DNA from: Iris pallida
Lineage: Eukaryota > Streptophyta > Magnoliopsida > Asparagales > Iridaceae
Direction of reading: 5' to 3'
Assembly: GCA_029216955.1 (NCBI GenBank)
Contig: JANAVB010044018.1
Location: 1,066,621 to 1,130,620, forward strand
Length of the DNA: 64,000 nucleotides
The notes under the pieces were generated by a model, which did not search any database, was not told where the DNA came from, and worked only from the letters and a program-made list of their open reading frames with translations. The translations under genes were made by a program, and so were the position numbers. Position 1 is the first letter of the stretch, and every line of letters begins with the position of its first letter. This document shows, one piece after another, positions 21,094 to 30,454 of the stretch.

Positions 21094-21118
21094 AGAATAT
21101 TCCTTTCTAGAAGTTTCT
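21094..21118 (+). promoter_or_regulatory. TATA-proximal heat-shock-element-like motif in D3
   Basis: AGAAT ATTCC TTTCT AGAAG and then TTTCT: five of five pentamers fit nGAAn/nTTCn. They end 20 bp before the TATA box at 21139-21146. Confidence 0.68.
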
Positions 21119-21138
21119 ATGTAAAGCTCTATGAGCCC

Positions 21139-21146
21139 TATAAATA
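21139..21146 (+). promoter_or_regulatory. TATA box of LTR D3
   Basis: TATAAATA lies in the same context as D1 and D2, followed by a CT-rich leader at about 21216-21236. Confidence 0.78.
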
Positions 21147-22337
21147 AGTGGGAGGCTCATTTTCTCCTCACCACCCAAAGTTGTACTCTTTTCTAGTATA
21201 GTAAAGTATTAATCTTCCACTCTCTCTCTCTCTTTTGCTCCACAACATTCTCAATATCGCCTAAACGATCTAGCTAAGCATTGGGGGAAGGCTTGCACGA
21301 CTCTTCGAAGAGGAAGATAGTACGCCGCACGGGTCAAAGTGTAGCCTAAAATACTAAGTCCATGACACCCCGTACCCCGGCGACCCCAGGAAGGACCCTC
21401 CATCGTCGTCGATCGCTGCACAAAGGTCGCCCGACCCGGCCAAGCAGTGCTTGACTACTGCTATTGACCGCCGCACTTGCTGATGTTGCTGTCGCATTTA
21501 TAGCTGATGTCGTGCGCCTTGTAGGCCGGCTACCAGTCCCCTCATACCCAGTGACCACCAAAGGGAAGGCTCCACCTCTGGCAGCATCCCAGCGCCCGAT
21601 CCGGCCGGACAGCAGCCAATGCTGCTGTTGGTGTTGTCTTCCACGTGGCCTCGTATGGCCATAGCTGCTGCTCCTTCCAGGCAGCCCCCGTCCATCCCTG
21701 ACAGCATGGCGTGCCATCTCGTGGACTGTTGCACTCCCGAGCACAGCGAAGAACCCTTTCTCCTCCTTAGATAAATACACATTCCCTTCCTTCTCTATTA
21801 GTTGGAAACCTTCCTATTTCACTTTGCTATATCACTACTGTACCTTACTATCTAGTGTAGTGACACATATTACATACACATATATCCTTATTAAATACTT
21901 CTTACATATACATGAATTACGCGCACATTTTACTATTGCTAGACACTTTTCATACACGTAATATGTATTGCTAGGTTAGAATATATAGGGGAACGCATTG
22001 TATAATTTAGTCATCATATACTTGTATGAACCCTTGCCTAGTAGCATTAACATACATATCTAATGTTAGGTCAAATTAGCCACGAGAGCTCATACCAAAA
22101 GGGAGATGGATTCTTAATATAAAATTCCTAAATCTAGATCTCCACCAAGCTTCAAGGCTCCAAATCCTTCCAATCCCTTCTTAGCTAGCGAATAGAGGCT
22201 TCTCCTCTCTAAGGGGGAGAGAATGAAACGAATTTGGCTCAATTTAGAGAAAATTTGGGTGTAGGAGCAATTTGGGGAAAAAGCTCATAAATTATGGCTT
22301 GAAATTAAAATGGAAAGAGGAAGAAGATGAAGTGGGG

Positions 22338-22344
22338 CTTTATA
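22338..22344 (-). promoter_or_regulatory. TATA box of LTR F
   Basis: The minus strand reads TTTTTATAAAGCCCC followed by a CTTCATCTTCTTCCTC leader, the same layout as the family C promoter. Confidence 0.5.
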
Positions 22345-22807
22345 AAAATGTGGACTGCCATATGATGTTAGGATTAGGGTTTTAGGCAAAGGGAAAGGTC
22401 CTCTACACCCCTCTCTTTAGTCATGACAAGTTAGGGATTAAACCTCTCTTCCTAATTTGAAGACTTCCTAATTTGAAGAATTAGTTAAGCCTTCTAACTA
22501 ATTCTTCTAATCTAGCTAGAGACTAACTAAAGTTCAATTAGGCTAGTCCTAATCATCTTGTTGGGTGGTCATGATAAGTGGGTGCTAATATCTACTTAGC
22601 CATAATATCTAGATATTACTAACCTTGTCATCTAGTTGGAAGCTACTAATGAAATATCTAGGCTCATGATCATATCTAGATTATGGTTACTTTTAGGTTA
22701 AGGCTCAATATTTCAATTAGCATATTACTAATTAATCAAAATTCAAATTAATTCAAATGTCGCAAATGACCAAAATACCCTTAGCCTAAAAAGTGGTAAT
22801 TAGCTAA

Positions 22808-22882
22808 TCTAATCACATAGTTAGGTCTCTATGGTCATGGTTAGATCTAATCACATAGTTAGGTCTCCATGGTCATGGTTAG
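22808..22882. repeat. Tandem duplication of 38 bp
   Basis: TCTAATCACATAGTTAGG, TCTC, then T/C and ATGGTCATGGTTAG occurs at 22808-22845 and again at 22846-22882, with one substitution visible. It lies in the U3-like part of LTR F. Confidence 0.85.
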
Positions 22883-23000
22883 TCTCTAGGCTAAGTAGCA
22901 CTAAGGTCACTAGCAAAAGGCCAAAATCATAATACATCTAATTAAATGGTATAAAAATAATCTAGATATAGATAATCATGAACTTTGAGATAAAACCTCA

Positions 23001-25384
23001 ATAAAAAAAAGCCAAATCAATATAAACACAAGGAATAATCAAATAAGGATAATTATATCTATTTGGCAAGATAACTTTTTAAAAAAATCCGTATAAAATG
23101 AGAGAATTAATAAGAATCATATATTCTCTCATAAACACTTTCATAAATCAAAATATCATGAACACAATCAATAAGAATAAAGTAAAAGACTATAGGTCCA
23201 TGATGAACTAGGTATACTATATATTAAGGATATAAATGAATCGAAACAATTAGTTTACTTTTCCTTAAAATATGTATATTTAGTTCAAAAATATTTATAT
23301 GCATAAAATAGATAAAATAAATAATAACAAGATCTAAGGAATATCTAAGATATGCATCTTTCTTTCCTTTGATCAATACATATAAATTTCAAAACTTAAA
23401 AAAAATATCATCTTTAGGCAAATGAAATAAATATCCACTAATCAAACTCTTAAAGGTGAACAAACCAAATATACCTCCAAAAATATAAAAAAATATTCAA
23501 ATAATAAAAATGATTTCAAGACGTTAAAGAATTTTTGATAATTGTCTTAATAATAGCATTCGAGTAACGGACAGATTCAAAATATCAGAGAGAAATCAAA
23601 AGACTTTAGAAATACGAAATTTTATTATGAAAAATTGTCTTAATACAATGTTCGAATGTGTCCGTTTGGTCCTCAGACTGCTAGCTAATGATTCGAATTC
23701 TTGTATCACGAAAATAACTTTCATAAAGGAATCCATATATCCTAAATTGTATTGAATAAATAAAACAGGACTAGATAAATGCCCAAATAAATAGTATTAT
23801 AGATATATGGCATGTTAGGAAAATAATTAATTTGAACTAATTAACTGCTCCCCTTTTTCATGGGTATATTCAAAATTTGACAAATTTAAATTCAGACAAA
23901 TATTTTCCGAAGTAGGAAACTAATTCATCAAAATATTAGGTCTTCTTATCAAAGTTCATTTCTTCCCTTTTAACATTTTAGCACGGTGGCCATCCGATAA
24001 CCATAGGGTTATAGAAAAGAAACGCTTTAAGAAAGAGAAATTCAATATGACTGACTTCTTCCCCGCAAGGAATTACTGCTATAGTCAGTTATTAACTTGA
24101 ATAAGAAGAGAATAACAAATCTTGATAAAACAAGTATCATGAATACGAAAAATAATCATCTTTAGACAAAAGAAATAATATGCATTAAATGAATACTTAT
24201 GATGAAACAATCAAAAAATATTTCAATGTAGCATATATGAAAACAAAATACGATGAATAATCGTATAAGTCAAAGGACGACATAAGTTGATCTATGCAAT
24301 AGTATCTCACAATAGAAAGATAGATCATCATATGTTACCTTTTATGAAAATATTAAAAGATAATATTGTCCATCAAAATTGAAAGTCCAATTCTAAAGAC
24401 AAAATCCATATCTCTTTGCTTAGAATTAAGATAATCCAAGATTATAGATCGATTTAGGGAATACAAAATATTATGACGATATAAGTGTATCCATTGGAAT
24501 CGAAAGATCTCAAACAACAAAAAATTCAAATCATTTGTAGATATATGCATAAGATGTATCAATTACATCTATCCTTATATATGCTACAAAATCATTAGGT
24601 AATAATAAAATATAAAGCATTTATAACTCAAAATGTAGGAGCTAGATATGCTGATATATTTTGGAACCTAAGAAACTGGGTTCAGTGCCCTGGATCTAGA
24701 ACTAGACAATAGTTGCAAGTAGATCTTAATAAATCTTAAGCCTATAAAGTATTGATCACTCTGGATTAGCTGTAGGGGTCGGTTCCCAGCTAGCGGTAGT
24801 CCAAAGACTTGTACATCGTGTCGCTTCAGGCTATTTACATATGTATGACAGAAGGACCCTTTCGGCTTGTACCCAAAATGATCTCTACTTTTAAGAACTT
24901 AGATTTAAAGGAATATATACATTATCATCAAACAACATCGAAATCCAGAATCCCTAAATATAAGAGAATTAAATACCCAAAGAATGATTATCAAGATTAA
25001 GATACTAAAAACTATTTTTCAAAAAGTTTTCATAGTGCACTATAGAGATAAAAATATAGTATAAGTGTGGAGTAATAAACATATCAAGATAACGCACAAA
25101 AAGATGTGGCTCATAACTAAATATCCATTTATATGGTCATATGCAAGATACAAATAAACAACTTCTCTCAAAATCATAATTAAAGAGATAAAACAACTAT
25201 AAGATATCAAATGGGAGCTAGTAGAAAGCTGTTAATTAATAACATGCAAGATTCTAGAAATTTAGCCATTTAGAAAGAATTATTTAGCATGTTACCAAAG
25301 TGGTTCTATGACCATATTTATGTTGGTACAATTACTTGGAAGATGATATTTGTAGCTTTGCAATCACCAACATGTTCCATGGTT
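23001..25384. other. AT-rich DNA without recognisable genes
   Basis: About 2.4 kb of very AT-rich sequence. I see no domain, tRNA, terminal repeat or tandem array. A polypurine run on the minus strand (GAAAAAGGGGAGCAG near 23845-23860) could be a copia priming tract, but no LTR start follows it. The block lies downstream of the copia gag relic in that element's orientation and may be its decayed pol or another insertion. Confidence 0.5.
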
Positions 25385-26535
25385 CTATTTGATATGAGAA
25401 GCTTCACCTACACTAAGAGGCAAAGACTTTGGTATCCAAAACTTGGATCCATATTTGTTAGCTTTTGGAATCCATTTACACAAGTTCATATCAACAAGTT
25501 TTCTAGTCTGACCTTGACTAGAAATGTGTCCTTTTATACCACAATAATGACAAAAAATATTAACATTAGTGCTATGTGGAGCAGTATAAGATGGAGCAGT
25601 ATAAGAACGTGTAGTGGTGTGATATGTGTAGATACCTGTAATAGAAAGCATGATGATGTGTAGCAACTTTCTTTGATGGTGTTCTATCATGTATGTGATG
25701 TGTAATAGGACAAATATTTGATTTGGTGGAAGGTATTACCTATTTTCCCAACCTAATCTCTAACCTTTTAGAGATTGCAAATGCCTTATCATATTTAGCA
25801 GTAAGAGAATCAATTCTATATGAAGCAATAGAATACTTCTTCTTTTTTGATTCTAATGCTTTCTCAAGTTTAGCATTTTCTTGTGTATTTTTTCGTTGCA
25901 ATCAAGTGACTCATGCAATCTAAACTCAAGTATGGATATCTCAGTAGAATTATCAGAAGTAAAAATATTTCTAGCATCATTCAATAAGCAAGTAAGCTTT
26001 TCATTCTCACGCTTATAGGATAGAATATCCTTTCTAGCTTGCTTATTCTTATCTAATGTTTTCTTGTGTTCTTTCAACAGATCACTGAAAGCATCATATA
26101 ACTCATTATAAGAGAATTCACTCTCTTCGTAAATAAGATTATTTTGTACCTCGGTAGATAATACCATTGTGTATATATTTACAGCTTGGAGAGGTCTCTC
26201 TTCTTCTTTTGAGTCTCTTGCTTCACTTTCACACCATATGCTTGTGTTAGCGTACTTACGAGACGATAATTTTTCCTCGTTTAGTCATTCGTAGTGATTC
26301 TCCTCTTTAGTAGTAGTAGGGCAATATTCCATGATGTGGCCTAATCTTCTACAGTTGTGGCATACAATCTCTTCTTTATATAAGGGATTGTGTTGCACCT
26401 TAAATCTCGATGCCATCATGCACACATTTGCATCATTATGAGCACTATCCTCCTCTCTGGAGTTGATAGCTTTACTTTTATACCTGCACACATAAGTAGC
26501 ATCAAGAAGTTTCTAAATTTTATGAGATGTGGTGC
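25385..26535 (-). pseudogene. Ty1/copia gag relic
   Basis: Three minus-strand frames carry gag features in order. 26285-26491 has the intact knuckle CHNCRRLGHIMEYC (CX2CX4HX4C). 25853-26167 has a Lys/Glu-rich, probably coiled-coil segment with SYNELYDAFSDLLKEHKK, LTCLLNDARN and ILEFRLHESLDC. 25385-25690 has a second knuckle-like CHYCGIKGHISSQ lacking the last Cys, followed by KYGSKFWIPKS. Two knuckles separated by a long coiled-coil spacer are seen in SIRE/Maximus-type copia gag (inference). Protease, integrase and RT were not found downstream. The gene is split by the solo LTR at 26541. Confidence 0.75.
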
Positions 26536-26540
26536 AAGTA
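26536..26540. repeat. Target site duplication AAGTA, left copy
   Basis: AAGTA immediately precedes TGTCACCCTC of the solo LTR; the identical right copy is 29298-29302. A perfect 5 bp duplication is the expected signature of gypsy integration. Confidence 0.88.
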
Positions 26541-29297
26541 TGTCACCCTCATTTCCCGTATTTCCAGTATTTCGTATTTATACTCGTATCTGGATTTTGG
26601 CATGTATTTTATTTTTCTCAGCTTGTGGAATTTCGGTATTTCTCGTATTTGGGTTTTTGGCTTGGCTCGGTTTTATTGGGTTGGTTCGGTTTGGTTTGGT
26701 TATGTGATGGATCACCTTAACCTATGCTACCCCTCATCCCCACCACAACTCCCCCTCTTTATATCCCCACCTACCACTCTCTCTCTTCATTACCACCACC
26801 ATTTATTTCCTTCTTCTTCTTCTTCTCCTTCCTTTACACCACTCTCCCAACCCTAGGCAAGTGCATCTTGCCACCACATGAGAACCCTCTTTTATTTGTC
26901 CATTTGCTAGTTTAGGACATAGTGATCAACATTAGAACTTGGTATTTTCGGATTTGGAGTCTCAATTGTTCTAGATCTAAGTTTTCTCCATTTTTGGTTT
27001 TGTATGGTTTTGATCTACTTAAGTTGGATTTCTATGGGTTTTGATGTTTCCATGTGGAAGAGCATTCATTCCTACCCAAATTGGAACTTTGGAAATCTGG
27101 ATTTGGAGTTCGGATGGCCAAGTTATGATGCTTTGAAGCCTTGGGTTCATCCATGGTGTTCTGCTGTTTGGAGAAGACAGTGAGCAGTGTGCAGAGCTTC
27201 TTAGCTCACGCACACTGAGCTACGTGCGCTCTTTAGCGCTGCGTACGCAGACTTGAGTACGCTTCCTGTTGGAAGCGTGTCTCCCCCTTGCGTGCGTGAC
27301 TTTTCACGCAGCTGCTTCCTTGAGCGTGCGTGACTTTTCACGCAGCTGCTCCCCTCGAGCGTGCGTGACTTTTCACGCAGCTGCTTCCTTGAGCGTGCGT
27401 GACTTTTCACTCACGCTGCTCTCTGTAGCGTGCGTGACTTTTCACGCAGCTGCTTCCTTAAGCCTGCGTGACTTTCTCACGTACGCTGTCTTGAGTGAGC
27501 CTGCGTGACTTTCTCACGTACGCTGCCTTGAGTGAGCCTGCGTGACTTTTCACTTACGCTACTCCCTTGAGTGTGCCTTGGTACGCAGACTTGAGCGAGC
27601 CTTGCGTGCGTGATTTTTCGCCCACGCAGCCCCCCCTGCGTGCGTGACTTTTCGCACACGTAGCTCTCCTGCGTGCGTGACTTTTGTGCGTACGCTGCCC
27701 TGCCCCTTGACCCCCTGCTTAACCCATTGGCTCTTGGAGTTTTGGTTTTATTTCTCTAAGCTTGGCTCTTCTATAAGCCCTGAATATTGATATTTTATTA
27801 GATATTTGGAATGACTATTGTACCTGGCTTGGTATGGCAAGGAACTAGCATAACACGACAGTGACCCGTATTGGTGCACCCCTGACAAGTACCCTGACAT
27901 GATTTATCGTGATAACTTGATAGTGGCCCGTGGCGGTGCACTCCTGACTTGACATGACCTGATAACTTAGCTTGACCTGTCTTGACACCGTGGGTGGTTC
28001 TTTCTTGCTTGCTTGTTAAATCCACTTGTCCTGTCTTACATCATGTCTAGGATGGGACTCCTGAGTACCACGGTCAGGAGTACCTGCTAAAATGGATTAA
28101 GGTTAATAACTAGAATAACTCAGTAGTCATGAAGAGATGACACAGCTACGGGCAATCCCGTTACCTGGGCGCTCTTGGGATCTGTAGCCTGCCGTCGAGT
28201 AGGGCACATTTCCAGCACACCGTCGCGTGTTGCACCCTCTAAGTCACCTAAGGGTAAATTTGTCTCCCGGACAATGTACCTACCTGAATTCAACCCTAAT
28301 CTTTCGTCCTGGGTAGCCTGGATGGTCTGCAGGGCTTGTGGCTATGGAACAATCTCACTGCATCTTGTTAGTAATTAGGCCTGTGATAACCCTAGTTAGT
28401 TAAAGTAGTAAGCCGTAGTATCTGCTTGGCCGTGATTGATTGAATGAGGTATAACCAGTTTAGCCATGTCTTGATCCCGTGCAAAATTGCTTCCTGTCTT
28501 GATTACTTACATTACTTATCTTGCCGATAAATGATGGGAAACCAAGCTTTGTTCAGATGAAGGGTTACAACCCCGGTCCTTGTTTGGTTTACGGGTTGCA
28601 ACCTGGCTATCGGAATAGTTCCATGGTTATCTCGTCGTATATCATCCTAACATGTTTTCGTAATTTTAGTTTTAATATTAGTTTTCTTGTGCTGATTGCT
28701 GGCTTTTGCTCTTATTTCGTGGCCCCCTTGTGGCACTTGCTCTTTCTGGGGTTGACCCAGCTGGTTTTGTGTGGCCAGATTTCGGAGCAGCTCCCGAGGA
28801 TCTACCAAGCTTCCAGCCCGATGGTGGCGACTAGAAGGAACCTGGGCTATGAGTGGGTTTTCTATTTTGTTTCGCTCACTCTATTGTAAATTTATTCTTT
28901 TGGGGCGTTTAGCCGACGAGCACCTGTTAGCTCGATGCACTTTTACTTACTGTCTGCCTACGGGCTGTAAACATGATTAACAAATCCTAGGGTTGATCAT
29001 GTACGACTAAACTCTTGCTAGTCATAACATTTTGTACGACTAGCTTCATGATCAGCTGATATGTAATATTTGGAACGCCTTTTATTGTATATTTAATGAT
29101 CAAACATCTTGTAATTATATTACTTGCTTGTGATTGAGACATTAGGCTTGTTCATGACCATAAGAGACTGTTGGCTTGTAGTAAACCCTCATGTTTCTAG
29201 ACAGCCGTGACCGTATATCGAGGTGGTCTCCATTTCAATATACGTAGCTGGCTGTGTCTGCCCTCGCTCTCCAGTATTCTGGTTCTGGGGCATGACA
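26541..29297 (+). mobile_element. A3: solo LTR of family A (2757 bp)
   Basis: It starts TGTCACCCTCATTTCCC and ends CCAGTATTCTGGTTCTGGGGCATGACA. Its reverse complement aligns with the A1 5' LTR (10623-13555) from end to end, including the first 500 bp (TGTC..CC..AGAACCAGAATACTGGAG) and the CCTGACA/TCAAGA-rich middle. It sits in opposite orientation to A1. Perfect AAGTA duplications flank it and no internal genes are present, so it is a solo LTR. Its leader minisatellite is unrelated to that of A1. Confidence 0.9.
27270..27700 (+). repeat. 34 bp hairpin-forming minisatellite in A3
   Basis: About ten units of roughly 34 bp begin GCGTGCGTGACTTTTCACGC followed by AGCTGCTTCCTTGA. Each early unit holds a perfect 6 bp inverted repeat GCGTGA-CTTT-TCACGC. 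Later units diverge (TTCTCACGTACGCTG). The array is about 500-900 nt downstream of the probable TATA region near 26760. Confidence 0.85.
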
Positions 29298-29640
29298 AAG
29301 TAGTAATAAGATTGAAAACATTTATGTCAACAGCACAATATAAAGCATGTATTGCTTTTGCATCAAGGCTAGCTAACTTCTTCTCTTCCTCAGTGTAACT
29401 TTAATAAGGCTTGTTAATAATAGAGAAAGTGGGAGTAGAGGTGATAGTAGGCTTCTTATATCCATTGATAACAGTTGACCATAAGTCAAAGTCTAGAGAC
29501 TTCAGATACGAGCTCATTCGTATTTTCTAGTACGTGTAGTTGGTTTCATCAAATAATAGGAGTTTATTTGTAGATTGTCCTTCACTTGTGAACATTGATT
29601 TCACGGCTATTATACGTACTCTCTAGAGTGTTATATATGA
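29298..29640 (-). pseudogene. Copia gag N-terminal remnant
   Basis: This continues the copia relic beyond the A3 solo LTR; the AAGTA duplication shows 26535 and 29303 were adjacent. No open frame of note remains. It lies between gag (to the left) and the primer-site region (to the right), as expected for the start of gag and its leader. Confidence 0.5.
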
Positions 29641-29650
29641 ATATAACTCG

Positions 29651-29665
29651 CTCTGATACCAATTA
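29651..29665 (-). promoter_or_regulatory. Copia primer binding site-like motif
   Basis: The minus strand reads TTGGTATCAGAGCGAG, containing TGGTATCAGAGC, complementary to initiator Met tRNA. A second, mutated copy (TTGATATCAGAGTAAGG) is at about 29741-29757, directly next to the probable LTR end. One of the two is the genuine site; the other came from duplication or from an older leader. Confidence 0.7.
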
Positions 29666-29760
29666 TAGGAAATTGAAATCAGAGGGTAACAATTGATAAT
29701 AAGGATCTACTCTAAGGATGCTAAGCCAAATAATAGAGTCCTTACTCTGATATCAATTGA

Positions 29761-30454
29761 TGGACCGTTGAGCACCTCTAAAGGGGGGTAAATAGAGTGC
29801 GTGTGTACAGCAGAATAATAATCACCACTTAAAAATATTTATGGCAGTAAACAAATAAATATGAAATATACAGTATAAAAGTAATGTGTAAAGTAAATAA
29901 GTTAAGAAGAGAAAACGAAAACATCGAGGTCTATACTGGTTTTTCTCTGAAAGGACTAGTCAAGTCGCGAGAACTCTTACTCGCTATTAATCTACTATTT
30001 GAAATAGCAGTTACACCACGTGCTTTAATCCGAAGGGCACGTCGACTTCTTACAACCTCGTATTTTTATTCAAAGGGCACGATGACTTCAACCACGAGAT
30101 TTAATACGAAGAACTCACAACTTCACAATAACAAGTTAAGAGACAATATTTTGAAATCCAAGCTTTACAACTCGATCAGACTTCTAAAATTGGAACCGTG
30201 TTGGCACTAGATGGCTGGGAGTTGATCTTGGGGATGGAGAAGGCTTTGGCTCGGGAATAGATAAGAAGATTAAATGAGTGATTAAGAATGGGAAATTCAT
30301 TGCCTTTTTATAGCATTTTCTAAGGCAGAGTTTGGGCAGAACTCAGATGCCTTAACGTTCAAATTTTGAACCGTTGGAGCCAAGAGAATAGGTATTTCAT
30401 TCTGACTAGGAGGGAATTCAGGATGATCGAGTACGGTCCGAGTTCGGGGCGAAC
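29761..30454 (-). mobile_element. Copia 5' LTR, truncated
   Basis: On the plus strand it begins TGGACCGTTGAGCACC, directly after the mutated primer-site copy. A minus-strand TATA box (30306-30312, in GCTATAAAAAGGC) gives the orientation. The LTR is cut at 30454 by insertion of gypsy element C (flank CGAAC). No second LTR of this copia element was found in the window. Confidence 0.58.

Larger units (their letters stand above)
15224..21367 (+). mobile_element. Element D: tandem non-autonomous gag-protease array (CRM-like), three LTRs
   Basis: The order is LTR D1 - gag/protease - LTR D2 - gag/protease - LTR D3. The LTRs are 521-528 bp. The first PBS is TGGTATCAGAGC two bases after D1. Each internal unit is about 2.3 kb and encodes coiled-coil gag, a CX2CX3HX4C knuckle, a protease-like domain and a basic tail. 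RT, RNase H and integrase are absent from both units. Short LTRs, gag motifs (ENFLWNVERYFK, EEDRLFFFLDGLKPWA) and the protease neighbourhood (VQGVAKGV, LDDFKIILGIDFF) resemble CRM chromoviruses (from memory of the family; unchecked). The shared middle LTR indicates recombination between copies. No convincing target duplication was seen. Confidence 0.85.
20847..21367 (+). mobile_element. LTR D3
   Basis: It begins TATGACACACAAAAG and ends AAGTCCATGACA. Its distal array (20916-21000) and proximal array (21094-21118) are the most regular of the three LTRs. Its last five bases overlap a possible start of LTR F (TGACACCCCG at 21363), so the exact junction is ambiguous. Confidence 0.85.
21363..23000 (-). 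mobile_element. LTR F, minus orientation (right end uncertain)
   Basis: On the minus strand this reads as an LTR: a TATA box (22338-22344, TATAAAG), a CT-rich leader near 22160-22230, then a GC-rich segment ending GGGGTACGGGGTGTCA at 21363. The U3-like part near 22760-22920 shares ATGACCAAAATACCC, AATCACAT-GTTAGG and TCACTAGCA blocks with family C at 50205-50310. The long minus-strand frame 21346-21780 lies in the GC-rich leader and shows no recognised domain. The start of U3 was not found, so the right boundary is approximate. Confidence 0.5.

Noticed and set aside
15219..21372. Target site duplication around array D
   Set aside because: CCTCC and CCCCG share only three of five bases; the array edge may have been altered by recombination.
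21346..21780. 144-codon minus-strand frame
   Set aside because: Lies in the GC-rich leader of LTR F; composition explains its length and it runs into D3. No recognisable domain.
23845..23862. Copia polypurine tract and 3' LTR
   Set aside because: Purine run is present, but no LTR start follows and nothing to the left matches the copia LTR at 29761-30454.
27270..27700. CRISPR-like array of 34 bp repeats
   Set aside because: Units are contiguous with no unique spacers, diverge gradually and lie inside a plant LTR; it is a minisatellite.
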